Assembly: GCA_020205615.1 (NCBI GenBank)
Contig: CM035168.1
Coordinates: 3,551,830 to 3,615,829 of the forward strand
Direction of reading: 5' to 3'
Source of the DNA: Panax quinquefolius
Lineage: Eukaryota; Streptophyta; Magnoliopsida; Apiales; Araliaceae
DNA length: 64,000 bases
Shown piece by piece: positions 61,030 to 64,000 of the stretch. The translations under genes and the position numbers were made by a program. How positions within the stretch are numbered: position 1 is the first letter of the stretch; the number at the start of each line of letters is the position of its first letter. The notes beneath the pieces are model-generated. The model was not told the origin of the DNA. It did not search any database and was given only the letters and a program-made list of their open reading frames with translations.

Positions 61030-64000
61030 ATTGGTATCGAGCTTAGGGATATGATCTCTGGCGGAGATCGGGGAATAGAACTAGGAGGGAGGCAGAGTAA
61101 ATCCTTATTTAGTGTGTCCTACCTAAGCTTATTTGTTAATTGGTTAAGTATATAGGGATATTATGTGATATATTGATTTCCTTAATTAACCCTTGTTTTA
61201 TGATGTATTTGAGAATGTCAATTGAGAATATTAACGATGGAGTAAATGAGGCCGTGGAGATGCTGTGCTTTACCAGCGAGGAGAGCGTCAACAGTGGCAA
61301 TGTACCTCCTGAAAACAACACCACCGGAAGCGATGATGAGCGAGGGGATGTTTAGAAGCTTTTTGCGTTTCATGCAAAATCGAATGAGGAGACTTCGTGT
61401 TCAAAATCTGAGGAGAAATGATGAGCGATTCACGGGTAGTCACGACCCAGGCGATTCGAAGAGTTGGGACCACGAGTGCAGGGAAAGCGGATCCGATTAA
61501 AGGCGAGACGTGGGTGAACAAATTACCAAGATATTCGATGTCTTGGGATGCGGAGAAACGAAAAAGTTCCATTCGCTACTTTTATGTTAAAATGGCGAGA
61601 GGCGATTCTTGGTGAAAATCGTGAAGCGTACCCATCCATTACTTTTCGACATATCGTGGGAGACATTTGAGAAACAGTTCAATGACAAGTACTTCCCTTA
61701 AAAGTATTACGTCATATGAAGGAAGTGGAGTTTATTAGAATGGAAGCGAGAATAATATGGCGGTGTCTCGATGCGGCGAAGTTCGCGGAGTTATCGAGTT
61801 TGCACCTCATTTGGTGGAGAATGAGGAGCGTATAGCCGCGGATGTTTACGAGAGGTTTGAAACCCGGATCGTCGATGTATCTCATTTCTCATAAATTTTC
61901 TCTCTATTCGGATGTTGTCAGCGAGGGCTCGATTGTTAGAAGCGAGATAACGAGTACGTTCAACCGAGGGACCATAACCGAGATTATCTGAAGATAGCAG
62001 TCATCAGAATAACGATAACCAGCGGAGAAAGAAGAATACGGACAAAGGCGGTAATCACTCTGGTGGTAATCGTGGCCATAAAAATAGAAGAAGCGAGTCG
62101 GGAGGAGATTTTAAAAAGAGGAGATTCAACAACGACCATGTGAAGACGATAGTGCCGATGGCAACCTGGTTCCAGGGGAGGAGAAAGACCATCGGTCGTA
62201 TATTTACAAATCTGGGAAGAGGGACATATCGGTCAAAAGCCCCTGAGCAGTTTAAGGTATGCTATAATTGTGGAAAAGAAGGACATATAAACTCGAGATT
62301 ATGCGATATCGAAACCCAGTCAAGTAGGAATGGTGACTCGAAAGGATGTCCCGAAAAAGTCAAAGACAACGATTCACGGAAGGCGTTTGTCGTGGCCAGG
62401 TCAAAATCGAGGAACTCGAGCGAAGTTAGCAGGTTAGTTAATTATAAATTCTTGCGAAGTTTATACCTTACTAGATCTGGGTTCTACCCATTCTTTTATC
62501 TCTCTTGCTTGCGCTTCAGCGTTTGAACTTGACTACGGAGAAATTAGACTTTGACCTATTTATGGAGACTCCGTTAGGAGAAACTTTCATTACATCCGTT
62601 GTATAGAAATCTTACTTGATTCAGGTTGGCACTATCACATTACTTGTTAACCTTATTTCTATAGAGATATTTGCTTTTGATGTGATTTTAAGGTTAACTA
62701 CTCATCATGCCAAATTGATTACTTTTGTAAGGTTGTTAGTTTTCATATTCCTAAGCAACCTGTTATTCGAATTCAAGCAATCAAACCATGGTAATCAAAC
62801 ATTTTCATATCAAGCCATGAAGTCATTCGTTTATTACGGATGTCAAGTTTTCTTAGTCCATGTTATGGATTTGAATAAAGACACGTCGATTTGAATAATA
62901 TTCTGTTGTTATTGATTTTTCTGACGTATTTCTGAAGAATTTCTTGGTTACTCCCAAAGCGATATTAAATTTTGTATCGACTTTGAACCCGGTCTAAAAC
63001 TCATTTCTAAAATCTCATATCGAATGGCTCTATTGAACTTGAGTTAAAATTCAACTATAAATTTGGTACACGAGCCTTTATCTGGTGACTTCCTTTGTGG
63101 AATGCACCGAAGCGAGAATCTCCATAGGGGACACCATATTAGTGCGATAGTAAGCGATAGGTGTCATTGTAACGTCTTATCGAAGGTTGGGATATGAGTC
63201 ACGATTGAGAACAACCTAAGTCGATGTCGAAATCGTAGCTTTCTAGGCTTAGTTGGTTATTATCGGAGATTCGTTGAAGGATATTCTCGAATCGCTATTC
63301 CATTAACGCAATGACTCGTAGAGATACAAAATTCGAATGGAAGCGAGGAATGTGGGAAGAGCTTGAAAAGAACTCGAGAGAGACTCATTTCAAACACGTG
63401 TTACGACCATGCCATCTGGAAAAGTGAGCGTGGTAGTGGGCGTGTTGAGTAGAAGATCGTATCTGAAATCTGAGTGCGATATTATCAAAGACTAATTTCA
63501 TATAATTTACAAATAATAGAGATGGAGATGAAAACTCTAGGTATCCACGTGATGATATCTGAGTATAATCGACTTTAATCGATAAAGTTAAAAGCGCTTC
63601 GAGCTACACCGGAAATGATGAATTTGAAGAAGGAGGTGCAAGAAGTTGTTATTTTAAAAGCGAGAATCGGTGAGGTGAGGAAAGCTCAAACCTTGATTTA
63701 TTAATCCATTTGAAATTCTCGATCGAATAGGGCTGTGGCCTATAGACTCGTTTTACCGCCAAGTATGGCGCGTGTTCATAACGTTTTTCACTTATCGATG
63801 TTACGTAAATATGTGGACGACCCGAACCACGTCGTTGAGTTAGAAGCCGGACGAGATAATAGAAGACTTAACGTCACGAGGAGGTACTGTCAAGATCTTG
63901 GATAGGAAAGAACATGTCCTATGTCTGGGGGTTATACCACAAGTTAAAGTTTTGTGGAGAAACCATGCTATTGAGGAAATGACACAGGGAGTTGGAAATG
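61030..64000 (+). pseudogene. Degenerate gag-pol of element C (incomplete at the window end)
   Basis: Gag starts near 61200. The open frames at 61140-61355 and 61246-61500 cover its N-terminal part, with EAVEMLCFTSEESVNSGN, then RSFLRFMQNRMRRLRVQNLR. The knuckle CYNCGKEGHIN is at about 62257-62290, the protease region at about 62460-62520, the RT start at about 62930-63060, the RT/RNase H junction at about 63210-63390, and the integrase tail from about 63800 to the end. The internal losses are the same as in A and B. Confidence 0.85.

Larger units (their letters stand above)
52370..64000 (+). mobile_element. Tandem Ty3/gypsy elements B and C sharing a middle LTR (runs off the window)
   Basis: The order is LTR (52370-55155), internal (55156-58213), LTR (58214-61029), internal (61030-64000 and beyond). 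Both internal parts have the same gene order and deletions as element A, and the sequences are close to each other. One shared central LTR is what unequal recombination between LTRs of two copies produces. The window ends inside the integrase tail of C, so the last LTR is not seen. Confidence 0.9.

Overview
This window is AT-rich nuclear DNA from a flowering plant, most likely a eudicot. The evidence is class III peroxidase genes with the usual four-exon layout, a single-zinc-finger QALGGH/EAR repressor gene, an orphan exon of an R3-MYB gene, plant Ty3/gypsy retrotransposons primed by initiator-Met tRNA, Stowaway-type MITEs, a Helitron and a Mutator-like transposase relic. The species cannot be fixed from the sequence. 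Most of the window is mobile DNA. I see only three host genes that could be intact: a peroxidase, a triple ubiquitin-like protein and a C2H2 zinc-finger protein.

Layout. 1-8600: Ty3/gypsy element A (+), with LTRs of about 2.8 kb and an internal region cut to about 3.1 kb; its 3' LTR abuts a broken Mutator-like transposase gene (8601-9721, -). About 9725-13865: a tandem array of roughly 260-bp units, split by a solo LTR (11092-13511, target duplication ATAAT). 13870-17378: AT-rich DNA with MITE-like pieces and two duplicated scraps of peroxidase exon 4. 17379-19565 (-): intact peroxidase gene 1. 19600-23650: fold-back and MITE elements. 23937-25479: a non-autonomous Helitron carrying a small duplicated gene. 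25578-27400 (-): peroxidase gene 2, which lacks intron 1 and the start of exon 2. 29510-30274 (+): single-exon gene for three ubiquitin-like domains ending in Gly-Gly. 32278-42367 (-): Ty3/gypsy element D, with two 2.6-kb LTRs, recognisable gag, protease, RT, RNase H and integrase, and target duplication TAAAA. 43359-44634: a 1.28-kb near-perfect inverted repeat. 45148-46002 (-): C2H2 zinc-finger gene. 46140-50500: MITEs, microsatellites and the orphan R3-MYB exon. 50548-50680: a promoter-like segment with no gene behind it. 50756-52369: the 5' part of another LTR, interrupted by a tandem LTR-internal-LTR-internal arrangement (elements B and C, 52370-64000 and beyond).

How the parts relate. 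A, B and C share the same internal losses (RT core, most of RNase H, integrase core), so they look like copies of one deletion derivative that could have moved only with proteins supplied in trans. D is a related and fuller element, and its leader, primer site, polypurine tract and several LTR blocks match theirs. The LTRs of both groups carry short-hairpin arrays and conserved blocks that ordinary annotation does not explain. The two peroxidases are a tandem pair on the same strand, with peroxidase scraps downstream, indicating local duplication and decay. Many apparent frameshifts in the retroelements sit at or next to CG dinucleotides, so some could be read or assembly error rather than mutation.
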